From Allodiplogaster sudhausi (taxonomy: Eukaryota; Nematoda; Chromadorea; Rhabditida; Diplogasteridae): a stretch of DNA of 64,000 nt. The stretch covers positions 9,732,001 through 9,796,000 of the forward strand of contig CALZFC010000001.1 in NCBI GenBank assembly GCA_945643635.1, in the 5' to 3' direction. Below are positions 23,005 to 35,411 of the stretch, piece by piece (the first letter of the stretch is position 1; each line of letters starts with the position of its first letter). The position numbers were made by a program, and so were the translations under genes. The notes under the pieces are model-generated. The model searched no databases. It was given only the letters and a program-made list of their open reading frames with translations, and was not told where the DNA came from.

Positions 23005-24140
23005 CAGTCCCGCCCAGGATCTTGGTACTAAGGAGAGATCGGATGCATCGGAGGGATCCAAATGCATCCTCGCTAATAACAATTGTCCAAGGAAAGACTA
23101 AAATATTTTAAATGGTACGTTAGTTTGCTTATAGAGAACGGATGTTACTGTTAAAAAATCAATAATTTCTTATCACTTGATAAAAAGTTATCAGTTTTCG
23201 CTCATAAAAAACTTCTTTCCTTATATTTTTCAGTGAAATTTTTCAGGTACCACTATTTTGTCTCTACCCTCATCCCCAAATAATAAAATTACAGATTGTA
23301 TCATTGATATCGGAAATCGATAAATCAGAGCTTATCACGCATGTTCAATAGCTGAGCAGATTCGCCCAACGATTCTTAATCTAGTTATGTAATCAGTTTG
23401 AATAATAAAGTGCCGGTTAACAATATATTTTTGATTGTGTGTAGTTTCCATGCCTTTCTTCAGAAAGAACAGGGCAGGGCGGCTTCTCAGGCCGAGGGGG
23501 CGGGGCCTAACCCTTTTTTTCTCTGCCTGTGCTATTTCGCTACCTCAAACTTGGGTAATTAAACCGGAGACGAAAAGGGCGCGCGCTACATTTCTAAGTA
23601 TCAATGCTAGCGTAGCAACCTAGATTTGAGGCATCATAGCGGTCCAAAATTTTGACAATGTCCAAGACTATGGGGAATCATGAAGAAAGGCATGGAAACT
23701 ACACACAATCAAAAATATATTGTTAACCGGCACTTTATTATTCAAACTGATTACATAACTAGATTCAGAATCGTTGGGCGAATCTGCTCAGTTATTGAAC
23801 ATGCGTGATAAGCTCTGATTTATCGATTTCCGATATCAATGATACAATCTGTTTTATTTATTATTTGGGGATGTGGGTAGAGACAAAATAGTGGTACCCG
23901 AGAAATTTCACTGAAAAATATAAGGAAAGAAGTATTTTATGAGCGAAAACTGATAACTTTTTATCAAGTGATAAGAAATTATCGATTTTTTAACAGTAAC
24001 ATCCGTTCTCTATAAGCAAGCAAAACGTACCATTTAAAATATTTTAGTCTTTCCTTGGAAAATTGTTATTAGCGAGGATGCATTTGGATCCCTCCGATGC
24101 ATCCGATCCCTCCTTAGTACCAAGATCCTGGGCGGGACTG
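23005..24140. mobile_element. Second long palindromic TA-target element
   Basis: The ends are CAGTCCCGCCCAGGATCTTG and its complement, with TA on both sides (23003-23004, 24141-24142). Arms of more than 400 bp are inverted copies. The unique centre is about 23460-23690. No transposase frame. It is the same family as 50373-52258. Confidence 0.88.
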
Positions 24141-24580
24141 TACATATGTATGTTCAGAACCTTCTCTCCCGAGCATTCCAGCAGGTGGCCGAATTTATGA
24201 GCAAAATGCTGGCATATTTAATTAAATGTGGTATGTTTCCTATTGTATCCTCTTCCGCTCCTCTTCTTCTACTTCGCCACTTCTCTCGGTTTTTTTTATT
24301 TCTTCGCTTCCTTTCCACATTTCTTTCAGGTTTCACTTATTATGCAATAGATTTCTTCTTCTTAAATCCTACAAACATATATCTATTCTTTAAAGCTTTA
24401 GTTTGTTTTCTCATGAGTATCTCAATCATTTAATTCGACATTTCAGATCATAGCCATCCAAGTCTGACCTAAGCTATCATCCATTCTATCTATTTGACTC
24501 ACACGTAGAATTTGATGCATTGAACTTCTCGAAGTCTGTCGACAAAGTAAAGTTGTTCTTACCTTGAAGTTTCGAGTTAA

Positions 24581-26716
24581 AGGAACATGAACATCCAAAA
24601 CTCCTGCGCGGAAAAATACGCTGGAAGCTGCCGAGATACTGTCGCATACTTTGCTGTTTATTTTAGTATTTGTACTAACAATGTTACGTAAAAGTCACGG
24701 AAATTTTTGAAAAAGTGCAAATTTGCAAGTTCTATTTCGAGGTTTTTTGTTCTACAGTGTTAATTTCTTTTACTTGCCGTTATATTTATCCTGCTTGTCC
24801 ATTTTCAGACGACATATTGCTGAGCCGCCCCAAAGCGAGATATTGTCCCTTTTCTATTGATGTTTATTGCCGATTTTCTAACAATCGCACATTTGCTAGG
24901 CATTCCTTGACAAACTTAACTCCAAACCTTTCTGAAAAGTGCCACTTTCCTAACAGAGAAGAGCCGACCGCGTCCTCGCATCTTGACAAATTGTCCACGA
25001 ACACGAAGGAGACCGCGGCCGGCAGCTCGGACATGGCTTCGACAGCTATTTTTAAAAATTGTTAATTTTTATTTAGAAATTGTTAAGATTAAGTATAGCA
25101 ACACTTGTTAATGGCTAAGCGCACTGTTAAGTTTGTAATGTGTGCCTTTTCAAAAGCGACCGCCATGTGTTATACCTTCATTATTGGTGATTTTGTATCC
25201 AAACAGAAAAGTGCGCTTCCACATGCCGTATTTATTTTGATTTGTAGTTATTTTCAATAGGAGTTACAATGTTGGTTTCCCCTGTCAATCTTATTTCGCT
25301 CTTATGAAACCGGATGTTTCCCTGTTATATTCAATCAATTTTTTGAGATGGTCAAGAGTTCTTTCTGTGCGAGCTCGAGGCCCCCGATCAAGCTGCGTCT
25401 GTCGCCCTTTCAATAACAAGGTGAGCCTTAACGTTTTGTATTTTAATGAAGTGTTTTGCTTGCTGTTCCCACATCATTTGAATTGCATTAAAGCTTAATT
25501 GCAGTTGAATTAAATTGGGTATCCTTCAATAGTTACTTTTTTAATAAATAAATAAAAACTCATTCTGCTTCAGCCGCGGTGTCCGCGCGGACGGCTCGTC
25601 GCCCCTCCGAACGGCCCTCGCCTCGCTGCACCCGACTACCGTACTCTTCGTGATCCTGGTCTGCGGGGCCAAGTCCATCAACGACCTCTCGGTGGCCTCC
25701 TTCCAGAAGGACAAGGCGACCGAGGTGCCTTACCTCTCGGTCTTCCCTTTCCCTCTCTACGTCGTCGTCACTTTCATCACTCATGTCCCAGCTGTTCTGG
25801 CCGAGGCGCTGAGGCAGTGGATTGAAATGGGTTCACTTCAGATGTGATACTTGTTAGCAGAGATATATTTCATTCTTCTTTGTTTCCTTATTCCTAGTTT
25901 TATTCATACTCAATTATTATGCAAATATAGAAATTGTTAGGTGAATATTGAGTTCTGTGTCAAGTTTTTTGGTTATTTACTGCAGAGTTTCCTGTTGGAT
26001 TGGCACAGATAATTGTTGTTGTTGGTTCTTGTTGTTACTGAAGATGTTGAGACTTTTTGTTTTCATGTTTTGTTTGGATGGAAAGTTGAAAAATGGAAAT
26101 TTAATTCGATGCAAGAGAAATGAAGATGTTAACTTATTCAACGTGTTTTAACAGCATTTGAGGAGAGGGCGAGAAAGAGGGATTGGAAGACGGACAGTAA
26201 ATGAGAAAGTCTGAGAAAGAGAGAGAGACAGACAGAGGGAGAAGGGAAGGCAAGGATACTGAACTGCTTCCTCTTGATGTTAAAGCTTGTTCGCCACATG
26301 ATTTGCTTGCAATGAGAAAATCTCATGTTAGTGAGGGGAGAAAGGAATTTTGCGGTTAGTTAGTATCGTGAATAATTGAATTTTTTGCGAACATAAACAA
26401 ACAAAACAGGAGAAAAGCTGTGTTTATTTAGATGTGAATTGCAAAAGAATTTTTCAAAAACTTTATATTACCGCAAATGGACCGGTGGTGAATATGTATC
26501 CTGGCATCCCATTTCTGTGAAACAGAAACCCGATAAATACCGTATAGCACCAAAAATCTCCCTCATTCAGGGTTTTGAAATGAACATTTTGGAATGCAAA
26601 TTTCTCGTATATCTTGGACTTTCGAGTCTTTTTGTTTTGCTGAAGTGTTCACACCAAGGAAATAGAATGAATAGTGTAATCGCTTAAGTCATGAAAAAAA
26701 TGGATTTCATGCTCCT
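24581..26716. mobile_element. Candidate 2.1-kb TTAA-flanked element
   Basis: TTAA (24577-24580) is followed by AGGAACATGAACATCC. On the right, the complement of the end reads AGGAGCATGAAATCC before TTAA (26717-26720). The shared terminus AGGA(A/G)CATGAA also occurs at the right end of the 55285-55678 MITE. The match is short, so pairing of these two ends is tentative. The interval would include the exon at 25574-25848. Confidence 0.4.
25574..25848 (+). CDS. Hypothetical terminal exon, membrane-like protein
   Basis: A GC-rich exon after CTTCAG, ending in TGA at 25846-25848 and unlike the AT-rich surroundings. It reads SPLRTALASLHPTTVLFVIL, then FPLYVVVTFITHVPAVL, then EALRQWIEM, giving two hydrophobic segments around a charged loop. 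A possible upstream exon (25304-25420, ending AACAAG|gtgagc) is open but its phase does not fit. Family not recognised. Confidence 0.35.
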
Positions 26717-27462
26717 TTAACAAAGGATAAACTTGCTAGTGTTTCTCGGAGTCACTCGGTCTACATGTTATTATGAAGGAATACAACCGAGTCAACCAAT
26801 TTCAGCCTCTTTATCGATTGCACACAAGATGAGCCAAAGTCAGAAGCATACAATTGCGCTCACGATTATTGGCATTATGAGCCGTGGTTCATTCTAATCA
26901 TCCTCTACGAACCTTTCTTGTATTGTCTTCCAAAAACGTCTGGGCTGTGCTCAAAAGTGTTCACATCCGTCAGCGGCATGCATTAGTCACATAAAAAAAA
27001 CACTTTAACATTTAGTCACGCAGAAAAAATATTTGTAAAATTTGTGATCCGCCGAAAGAGCTAACAATAAGTAAATATTCGTAGAATCTAGCTTTTCGAG
27101 CTCGGACGTTTGCGCCCAAAGGAAGTATTCGTAGTACATAGCACAACAAACAGGTCAAAATTACATTTAAAAATTCATTACTGGTAAATGCCTGAAGTAA
27201 TTCTATAGAATGAAACGCCGATTAATAGATCTTTTTACGATCTATGCAAATAAAAATGTCCCCAAAAAATGCCTTCCGACTGTAAATCCGCAAAAGAGGC
27301 TTAAATATTTTGACAACGAATCGTTAAACCAAAAAGAAATGTATGGGAAAGTTGTTCGCCTTCGCGAAAGCCATCGATTGATAAAACCTATAACGTGTGT
27401 AGCTTGTATTCCGAGCATTAAGCCATACAGCTCCACGCACTCCCCGCCCCTGAGAGAGTTGA

Positions 27463-27493
<31 letters not shown>

Positions 27494-28237
27494 TGAGAGA
27501 GAGAGACATATTGCCTGAGGAGAGAGAGAGAGTGAGAAAAAAGGGGGTAGAGAAAGCTTTTCTCTCTCACTCCCTCCCTCCCTCTCTCTCTCTCTTTCTC
27601 CCTCTCTCTCTCTCTATCTATCTCTCTCTCTCTTTCTCTCTCACTGTCCCGTTTCTCTCACAACATCCCTTTTTAAAGAAAAGCAAAATTAAAAGCACGG
27701 AATCCTTAAGAAATAATGGCATTTTTCTTTATCGATCGGTTAAATTATCACAAATATTTTTTCTGTGTGATCGGAGCTTAGAAAACAGGCAACAAAAATT
27801 TTGTTTTGCATTTTTAAAGGCACTTTGTTTTTATCATTACTTGAACCGAAAAAAATTACGTCATCGCAGCACATGTTATCCCATTGTGATAAAATTACCA
27901 GACTTATGGAAAAAAAATAAAATTTGTCTGTCAATTTCTTTTCTGCCAAGCTTCACAATACGAGAAATGACTGTGCTTTCATCAATTTGAGTCATCATTC
28001 TTTTTTTCTTACCTTTCTTTCAGTGACTCACATCAATTCGCAATCACTCATCGCTAGCGCAATATGAGAAGAAATTAGATTCCATTATGGCCGACCAAAA
28101 TATTTATAAGAACATGTTCTAACAGCTCTTCTTCATACATAAGCGCATGCTCTTACCATTGCTGAACAAATGCATATATGAATTTGATTCTCTTTCTTCG
28201 GTTTCACTGGAGTTGATGGACGAGCTTCTATTCTTAA
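26717..28237. other. Intergenic with adjacent GA and TC tracts
   Basis: 27466-27540 is (GA)n-rich and 27560-27655 is (TC)n-rich on the same strand, so the pair can fold back on itself. Open frames here are repeat artefacts. Nothing else was recognised. Confidence 0.5.
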
Positions 28238-28514
28238 AGGAAGTATCCGGCGAATAATTCTACAGTAGCGCTAGAGAAAGCGTTTGAATGCGCGCGCTCA
28301 TAAAGTTGCCTGTCGCCCGGTCGAGAGAGCATGTGAAATAGGAGGGTGGCTCCGACCTATCGTAGTTAATTCTCTAGCCGCCTGTTTTCGCGTAACTATT
28401 TCTCAGAAAGTAATGGAAGAAACCCGCTCAAACTTTCTGTAGACATGTTTTATGCCAAGATCAATATGTTCATATAGCAAAGAACTTAGGTTAATTATTC
28501 CCCGGATACCTCCT
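28238..28514. mobile_element. 277-bp Kolobok-derived MITE
   Basis: TTAA on both sides (28234-28237, 28515-28518). The termini AGGA(A/G)GTATCCGG.GAATAATT match the ends of the autonomous element at 31184-36316 (AGGA(A/G)GTATCCGACGAA). It has no coding capacity and is most likely mobilised by that element's transposase. Confidence 0.88.
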
Positions 28515-28759
28515 TTAAGTCAATCTCTTTGTTCTGCGTTCATCTTTTGATTGATGCACCTGTTGTTCATCTTTGCTAACCATAAAATCTTATCAAGGTG
28601 CATCAAGCATGCCAGGCAGATCCGATAATCATGATCTGAATGGTCGCTTGTCTCTCTCTCTCTTTCTCTCTCTCTCTTTCTCTCTCTCTCTTTCTCTCTC
28701 TCTCTCTTCTCTCTCTCTCTCTTCTCTCTCTCTCTCTTTCTCTCTCTCCCCTTTCCAGA

Positions 28760-29673
28760 ATGCACACTCTCCTTCTCTTCCTCTCTGTCCTCTCCACCCT
28801 CTTGGCTCACTCGTCTGCAAAGATGCAGAATGTGTCTGTGAAGGGCCAGACGTTGAGGCCTTTCTCGATGTCGTCATTGACCTGTTCGATTACGACACGT
28901 GTCAGTCTTCGTCTTGCTAATATTCATGTTTTATACTGTCAATTATCTCACTATTTTGCAATATTACTTAGTAACACCTTTTAAAATGCTGAAGAAAACA
29001 TGATTCTAAAGGAGGAATGAGGGAAGAGTTGAAGGAATTTTAAAGTCAATTCATGCATTTTTTTTCTAATTCTTCGGTGAGTTCTCATCTTGAATGAGGA
29101 GAGAAGAGCCTTTACAGTTAATTCCCGCCACTTTCAGTCAATCGGAACGATCTTATCGCTACGACCACGCCCAGCTCCAAGGATAACGGCGCATTCAACA
29201 TCACGGGCGGAGAGGACGAGGTGAGGCGGCAGAGAGAATGAGATAGAGACAGAGAGATAGAGAGAGAATGGTAAATAGAAAAGAAAGTGAGAGAAAGGGA
29301 GAGAGAGAGTGGCATAGAAAGAATGATGGAGAAAGGCAGAGAAAGACAATGACTCAGCTAGAAAAAAGATGATGAAAAAAACAGCGAAAGAGACAGAGAG
29401 AGAGAGAGAGAGATTCTCTTGTTCCCAGTACGGCTCGATCGAGCCTATGATTTGCTTCACCCACTCATGCGACTTGCCAGTAGACAAAAAGGTCATTTAA
29501 ATTTTTATCTTTTCGATTTACCTGTTAGAATTTTTTTTTACATTTCTTCACATACATAATTTGTACTTTTTTCTTCGCAGGGTTGCAAGCGCCAAGCGTG
29601 CTGCGACATTCCGACGGAGTACATCGACGGCCCCGTCTATGACATGACCTTTGTTCCGCTCAACATCATGTAA
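28760..29673 (+). CDS. Transthyretin-like (TTL) secreted protein, frame-disturbed
   Basis: Exons: 28760-28898 or 28900, 29138-29220, 29429-29491 and 29581-29673. The signal peptide is MHTLLLFLSVLSTLLAHSSA, then MQNVSVKGQ (family 'V.GQ'), DNGAFNITGGEDE, IEPMICFTHSCD, and the C-terminus GCKRQACCDIPTEYI with YDMTFVPLNIM. TTLs are small secreted nematode proteins. Between KGQ and the first intron the family strand (DVVIDLFDYDT) is in the +1 frame. With donor GACAC|gtgtca the total is 378 nt and reads through, with about 14 foreign residues. With the stronger donor ACACGT|gtcagt the total is 380 nt. The AG one base before ATG 28760, after a TC tract, is a likely spliced-leader site. Confidence 0.85.
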
Positions 29674-31183
29674 AAAGACGAAAAGATCATTTGCTGAAAT
29701 CCCTCTGCTCTCGCCATAAAATTGATTGGCTCTTGGGAACAATGTATTTTTTGTCGGCCGATCAACATGCATTCATGTGCAATAAATATCTTAATTGCTT
29801 GTAAAATTTATGAGTTCTACATTTAAATCAATTAGTAACTACAGAATAAACAAAGTATATATATAAATGAAGGCATCAGCCTTTGAGAAGCATGGAATGC
29901 TGTGTTCTCAAGCGAGCTTTTGTACGTCGAAACCAAAGAGCGCCGTTGTTTGCCGAATCCAAAAGATAGCATGGCCATGCTTAACACAAAATAGATCCAC
30001 AAAACTCTCTTGTATCTTTACCGTCGTCAAGTTTTTTTCCCCGAATTCCCGGTGGTTTATTTTCAAGAATTCTCCGGAATTCCTTTGCATCACACTTCGC
30101 ATATTTCAGGCACAAGTTTGTGTTAGCATTTGAATGCGTTCTTTATTCCGAATACTTTCTATGATTGAATTTACATTCCTATCTGTGAAAATACTTGCCT
30201 TCCAATGCTTCCGGCAGGTGATCCCATTTATGAACCAAACGCCTCCTTTTAATTAAATGTGGATTTGCTGCCTATTGCTACACTTCTCTACACAGTACTA
30301 TATTGCCGCTTTTTTCCGATAAGACATCGATTTAAATCAATGCCATTTATTCATCTATCGACATCAAAAATGATTTAAATGTGACGACACTTGAAAATGC
30401 AATAAGGATAGCATTATTGTGTCCTGGAGACGAGAAAAGGTCTACAAGAAATAAGAACCGACGAGAAAATGAATACGTGATCTAAAATTTAGCAACAAGC
30501 CGAATAGTGAATCATTGATCGGGGAGAGCAGCCACTGCATCCTAACCTTCCAGAGGGAGCCAAACCCTCGCATTATATATTTATTGGCACATACATATGT
30601 ATGTGAATATGCAAATGCTTCCCTCCTCCTTTCAAAAGATGTTCTGACCTTTAGAACTTCAGAAGTTATTTAAAAGTTTTCTCTAGGGGTTTCTTAAAAA
30701 TCATACATATATGGATAATGACATAAAAATATTAAATATCCACTAATCTTCTTATGTTTCGAATTTATTCTTCCACAATACATAGCTTCAACACTCGTTA
30801 CTATATATTTTGATCGCGAGCATTTTGAAACACATACATATTATGTATGTATGTATGAATGCGCATATGTATGCATGATGTATGTATGTACATACATGTT
30901 CAGGCAACATATGTGCATACATACATACATACATATCAACTTTGCCTAGTCTCATTATTCCACTGGCAGGTGGCGCCGCCTTTCACGTAGAAATGGAATA
31001 TTCACCTAGCTCTCTATCATCCCTAAATTTAATCCATCAACGCTGATCTCGGAGAAACCGCTTGGCTGTTCAGGGTAAGTTCTGAATAATCATCGTCGAT
31101 CACTTGGACGAAATCGCTTGAGCCCATCGCCCACATTCCATCAGCACATTCGTCCGATAAGCTCGAATAAACAAACAGCTTAA
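29674..31183. other. Intergenic, ATGT/ACAT microsatellites and a possible LINE tail
   Basis: 30590-30960 carries repeated ACATACAT/ATGTATGT tracts in both orientations. Near 30345 a short block resembles the 3' end of the LINE remnant at 16650. No gene was recognised. Confidence 0.45.
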
Positions 31184-32033
31184 AGGAAGTATCCGACGAA
31201 ACAAATACCGTATCTAATAAAAGTACATTTCAAACTAAGAAAAACTCCCAACTGGAAACGCCCTAACTGAAGGCCCTACAAAAATTTCAATTTTTTTCAA
31301 ATTTTAAACTTCAAACTACAAAGTGCGCATTTTCATGACGCTTGCAGTGATGCAATGAGCGTCATTTGCGTATTTTCTTACTTAGTTTGTATTATAATAA
31401 TGTACTTTTTGGTAATTCGTTTCTCCTAAATATAACCATTTGGCGTGTATTTGTCGCTGAACACATTACAATCATTTCTCTACCTTAGACCTGGTCGTGC
31501 AATAACGTTATTTTCTTAAAGGCTTGTATGTCGGGTCAGTCTGGGCATCGCTCATCCGCCAATGGATAGTTTAGATCAGTCTTTTTATGCTATAATGAAT
31601 GTTATTCGTTTTACATGAAGGCTAAAATAACTGCAGCTTTAAGTATTCTTTATATTTCATTGCAACATTTCTTTTCCATTAATTCTTGCCTAATATCTTA
31701 TATTTTTCAAACTTTGAAAGCAGTGTCGGCTTGTGATGAATTTTTCAGTTTCTGACAACTGGAAACGTTCGATTCTGCGAACAGGACATCGCACAACTTC
31801 CGCAGATTCGATACTGGCAACTGCAGGGACGGTTTCTCCTTTGACATATTCTTACTTTAAGAATCAGCAAAGTATTATGGCTTTATTCGAAACTGCTAGT
31901 TATTGCAATATAACCGTGCATGAATAATGTATTTTCTTACGAAAGGAAACAATAGTATTGAACTGAATTTGTAGACTTGTTATACATAAACTAATATAAC
32001 TATATATATTGTCAAGGATATTCGCATTCTCAA

Positions 32034-34831
32034 CTAAAACTCTTCGCTGTAAACTTCGTCATCTTCATCAGGGTCCTCGTCCTCGTTGTCGAGAAGCTGT
32101 GAGAAGTCATCAGCTGGCCCCAACTCGACGTCGCTCTCATCTTCATTACCGTCAGCGCATTCCTTCCGAGAAGGGGCATGTGCCATTGATTGGCGAATGA
32201 GGTGAGCTTCGGCTATTATCTCCTGCCTCCATTGAAGTGGTTGTTATATTGCTAATTGTTTTACAAAGTTACATACCTATAGTTGTAAGAAGCCGGGCTG
32301 TAGACGATTTGGTCCCTGTACATCTTCCTCGTCTTGTTATATACCCGCTTTGTTCCGACTTGATTAATTTGCCCATCGACAAATTCGCGCTTTCTGCCAT
32401 TCCATGCAATGATCGCAATCTTCATTCGAATATTTGTGCCTTCTTTCGTAAAATAGTGATCCTTTGGGCAGAATCGGGCACAGAATCCATGGAAAGATTC
32501 CACCTAAACTAGCTCTCATTCATTAGGCTTATTTTGTAAGCAAGCTTACCTGCGATGTGGTCAAAAATGGTGAAGTCCGAGCAATGTCATCGGCTTGTCC
32601 TTCGAAATACTCTTCGACCCATTCTCTTGCAACTTTGGGAAGCTTTTTATCCTCTTGTGGGAGTGGGCCATGCGTGCAGCTCGTGAATGTTGGGAAGCGA
32701 GCGCTCTAAATCTTTGCTTATTCCTTCGCTTAGTCTAAATTTTATACCTTCGGCCACTGATGTATTCCATCCAAGTGATTCAGTGTTGCGAGGTATTTCT
32801 GTCGTGCTAGTTCACCATCTCCCCCTGACGTGGCTATCGAGTAGTAGACATGGTTGATCAAGCTTCTTGCCCAGTCACGAAGACCATCGTATTTCCTCTT
32901 CTTAGACATCTCAAACAAAAAAAAAATTTTTTCTTTTTGAAAATAGCGAACCTCAAGAATGGTTTTTGTGTGATTTCGGACAATATGCCACAAATCATTC
33001 ATGTGCTTGATATTGTAGGGACGAAGAAGAGCGGCCACGGATCGACTTCGGTCCGTCGTGATGGTGGCAACTGGATTCGTTCCCGCTCCTCCAAGTTCTC
33101 CAAGCAAGACGTCAAGTGCCTTCTGAAGACCCAGCGGCTCCATCGCAGGAGAGGATGCTTGAATCAGAATACCATTCTGATTCTTCTTTATTTTTATATT
33201 TAATCATTACCTGCTTCGCTTCTGTCAGTGACGCTGTACTGGACTACTGTGTTGTACGGTAGAGCCATTAGTTCGTAGCGACAGATAAGGGCGCAGTATC
33301 CCCTACTGTCGTAGGCCCCATCCCCACATATATGAATAGGATCACCCTGATAGTTATTATGATAATTCTATAATAATTTGCACTTTTTCAATTAGTGTCC
33401 AAACCTTGATCTTGTCAGAAAGTAGGCGCTCAATCCAAAACTTATGGTCTCGCTCGAAGACGTTGTCGATGGCTTGAATATAGTAATAATTGCGGATGTC
33501 GTAGAATGATGATTTCGACATCATCGCAACCCCCAATGCATTCATGGTAGGAGCAAGTGCCTAAAAAATTCCTTTAAACGTCATATTAAGTAGTACACGA
33601 TAGTACCCCGTATCCATGAGACGTTGATAGCACTGCGCCTACTATGTCGAGTGAGACAGCATATAGCTTCTCCTTGGGTGAACCTCCAGAAGTTGGCACT
33701 TTGCGGCTGCTTGCCCATTTCCGTTGGTGGTCTCGGTTGATTCGACATGTCGATTGCACTTGTATTACTGCTCCCTCCGTTTTTATAACAACCTTCAAAA
33801 CAGCGCAGAAATGGTCTAAAAAAATATTTTTATTATTTTAAAGTAAAATTATAAAATTTATTTAGATTCTAAAGAAAACTAACATCACAAACGTCCTCCT
33901 TGGCGCATTTTATACAGTCCCGAAAAAGATCTGCTAGCAGTTCGAGGTCTACAATACCGCATTTTGCAGGAGACTGGATGCAGCAGGTGCTTGTTTCCTG
34001 TGTGAAGACGTCATCCGATTCGCACTCGCTTTCATCCTAAAGGTGAAATAGTTTTCATTCAGTTTACATTTTACTCCTTATCACTTACCTCCGTCACTTG
34101 TTCGCTAGATTCCCCTTTGTATATGGGAGTCAGAGTGGGTGGCTGAGTTGGAGAGGCCAGGGCAAGCATAGTTGATTTACTGCTAACTAATCGCCCTGGT
34201 GGAGCACTCTCATTCGATAGTCTCGGCATTGCAGGAATCGGTCGGGAAGGGCGCGAGAGCGGAGACGGAGTTGTGAGGAGATGTCGTAGCCGAGCTGGTG
34301 TTGGAATGATTCGAGGAGGTGTCGGTGACGTCCCGGCCGTGAGAAGAAGCTGGCTATCGCTGCCTGCCCTACTTCGAGAGCCAGACGGTCCCTAAAGTTT
34401 TCTGTCCTTTTTTATGTAGTTTTTATGTGTCCCTTTGGCACGCCAGCACGGTACGCTCACGGTAAACCTGATGCTGGTGTTTGTCCAAATGGAATTATAT
34501 GTATTTAAATGATGACTATAAAATTGTATGTATAAAAATGATGACTTGCCTGGATTGTTATGACTTCGCAGGGTAAAGGCATAGCCGAACCGACGAGAAC
34601 TAGACGTCCATTTACAGTTCGTTGGAAGTTGCTGCTGTTGAAGTGAACGTGGCAGAGATATGGATCCAGGTAGAGGGAAAGATTATGGGAGAGCAGAGGC
34701 TCCTGGGAGGGGTTTCCTTGGCAGATCTCGCGAATCCATAGTCGTCTCTTCAGGGGAATTATAGTGAACCTAGCCATTTCATATTCTATTCTATTCCGTG
34801 CGCATACTACGCAACAGAAGAAACGAACCAT
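32034..34831 (-). CDS. Kolobok-type transposase, THAP zinc finger plus DDE domain
   Basis: Eleven exons splice in phase from ATG 34831 to TAG 32034: 34550-34831, 34089-34391, 33889-34036, 33607-33815, 33405-33560, 33211-33346, 32952-33157, 32748-32900, 32550-32705, 32277-32503 and 32034-32226 (722 aa). Residues 1-90 are a THAP C2CH finger (MVRFFCCVVC, RRLWIREIC, LCHVHFNSSNF). About 95-195 is a Ser/Pro-rich linker. Probable catalytic residues: D in CGDGAYDSRGYCAL (~373), D in TITTDRSRS (~439) and E in VESFHGFCARFCPKDHYF (~585). MNDLWHIVRNHTK, SLINHVYYSIATSGGDGE and NHLDGIHQWP match a conserved transposase block. The tail is acidic. The first intron uses a GC donor (CAG|gcaagt). No stop or frameshift was seen. 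It would cut and paste at TTAA. Confidence 0.9.
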
Positions 34832-34981
34832 GGCTGACACTGACCTTATCCTATAATGTCATCCCACATATCACTTTCTTGGCGGGAAATTACTTGCTGA
34901 TGGGCACAAGTTGACCGCAATTTGCTTCACACTTCGTTAGATTGGAGCATGGGAAACAGCAGGTACGTGTTTATCGCCAAA

Positions 34982-35236
34982 TTATTCAACATCAACTTCA
35001 AAAAAGCCGGTGTAGATACCGTCTGATTCTGGCCACTTTTCGCGAATGGCGGTTACGATGCAAGAAGGGAACTCAAATCTCTTGCTCCTGCCCGCTCTCT
35101 TCCAAATTTCCGTGGCAAGATATCTGTACATGCCGTATCGCATAGATCTGAAGATTTTTTACATAGCACTTAGCTTACTTTGGTTGTCTATATCTTTCTT
35201 CCTCTCCATTTCACTTCTGGCTATCGCCTCTTTCTT

Positions 35237-35274
<38 letters not shown>

Positions 35275-35302
35275 TTGTCTCTCTCTCTCTATTTCTTCTC
35301 TC

Positions 35303-35347
<45 letters not shown>

Positions 35348-35370
35348 TTGTCTCTCTCTCTATTTCTCTC

Positions 35371-35411
<41 letters not shown>

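Noticed and set aside
34900..35150. P2X7-like exons as the N-terminus of the transposase
   Set aside because: The second P2X7-like exon ends in TAA at 34984-34982 in frame, and the THAP domain starts at its own ATG (34831), so two genes fit better than one.
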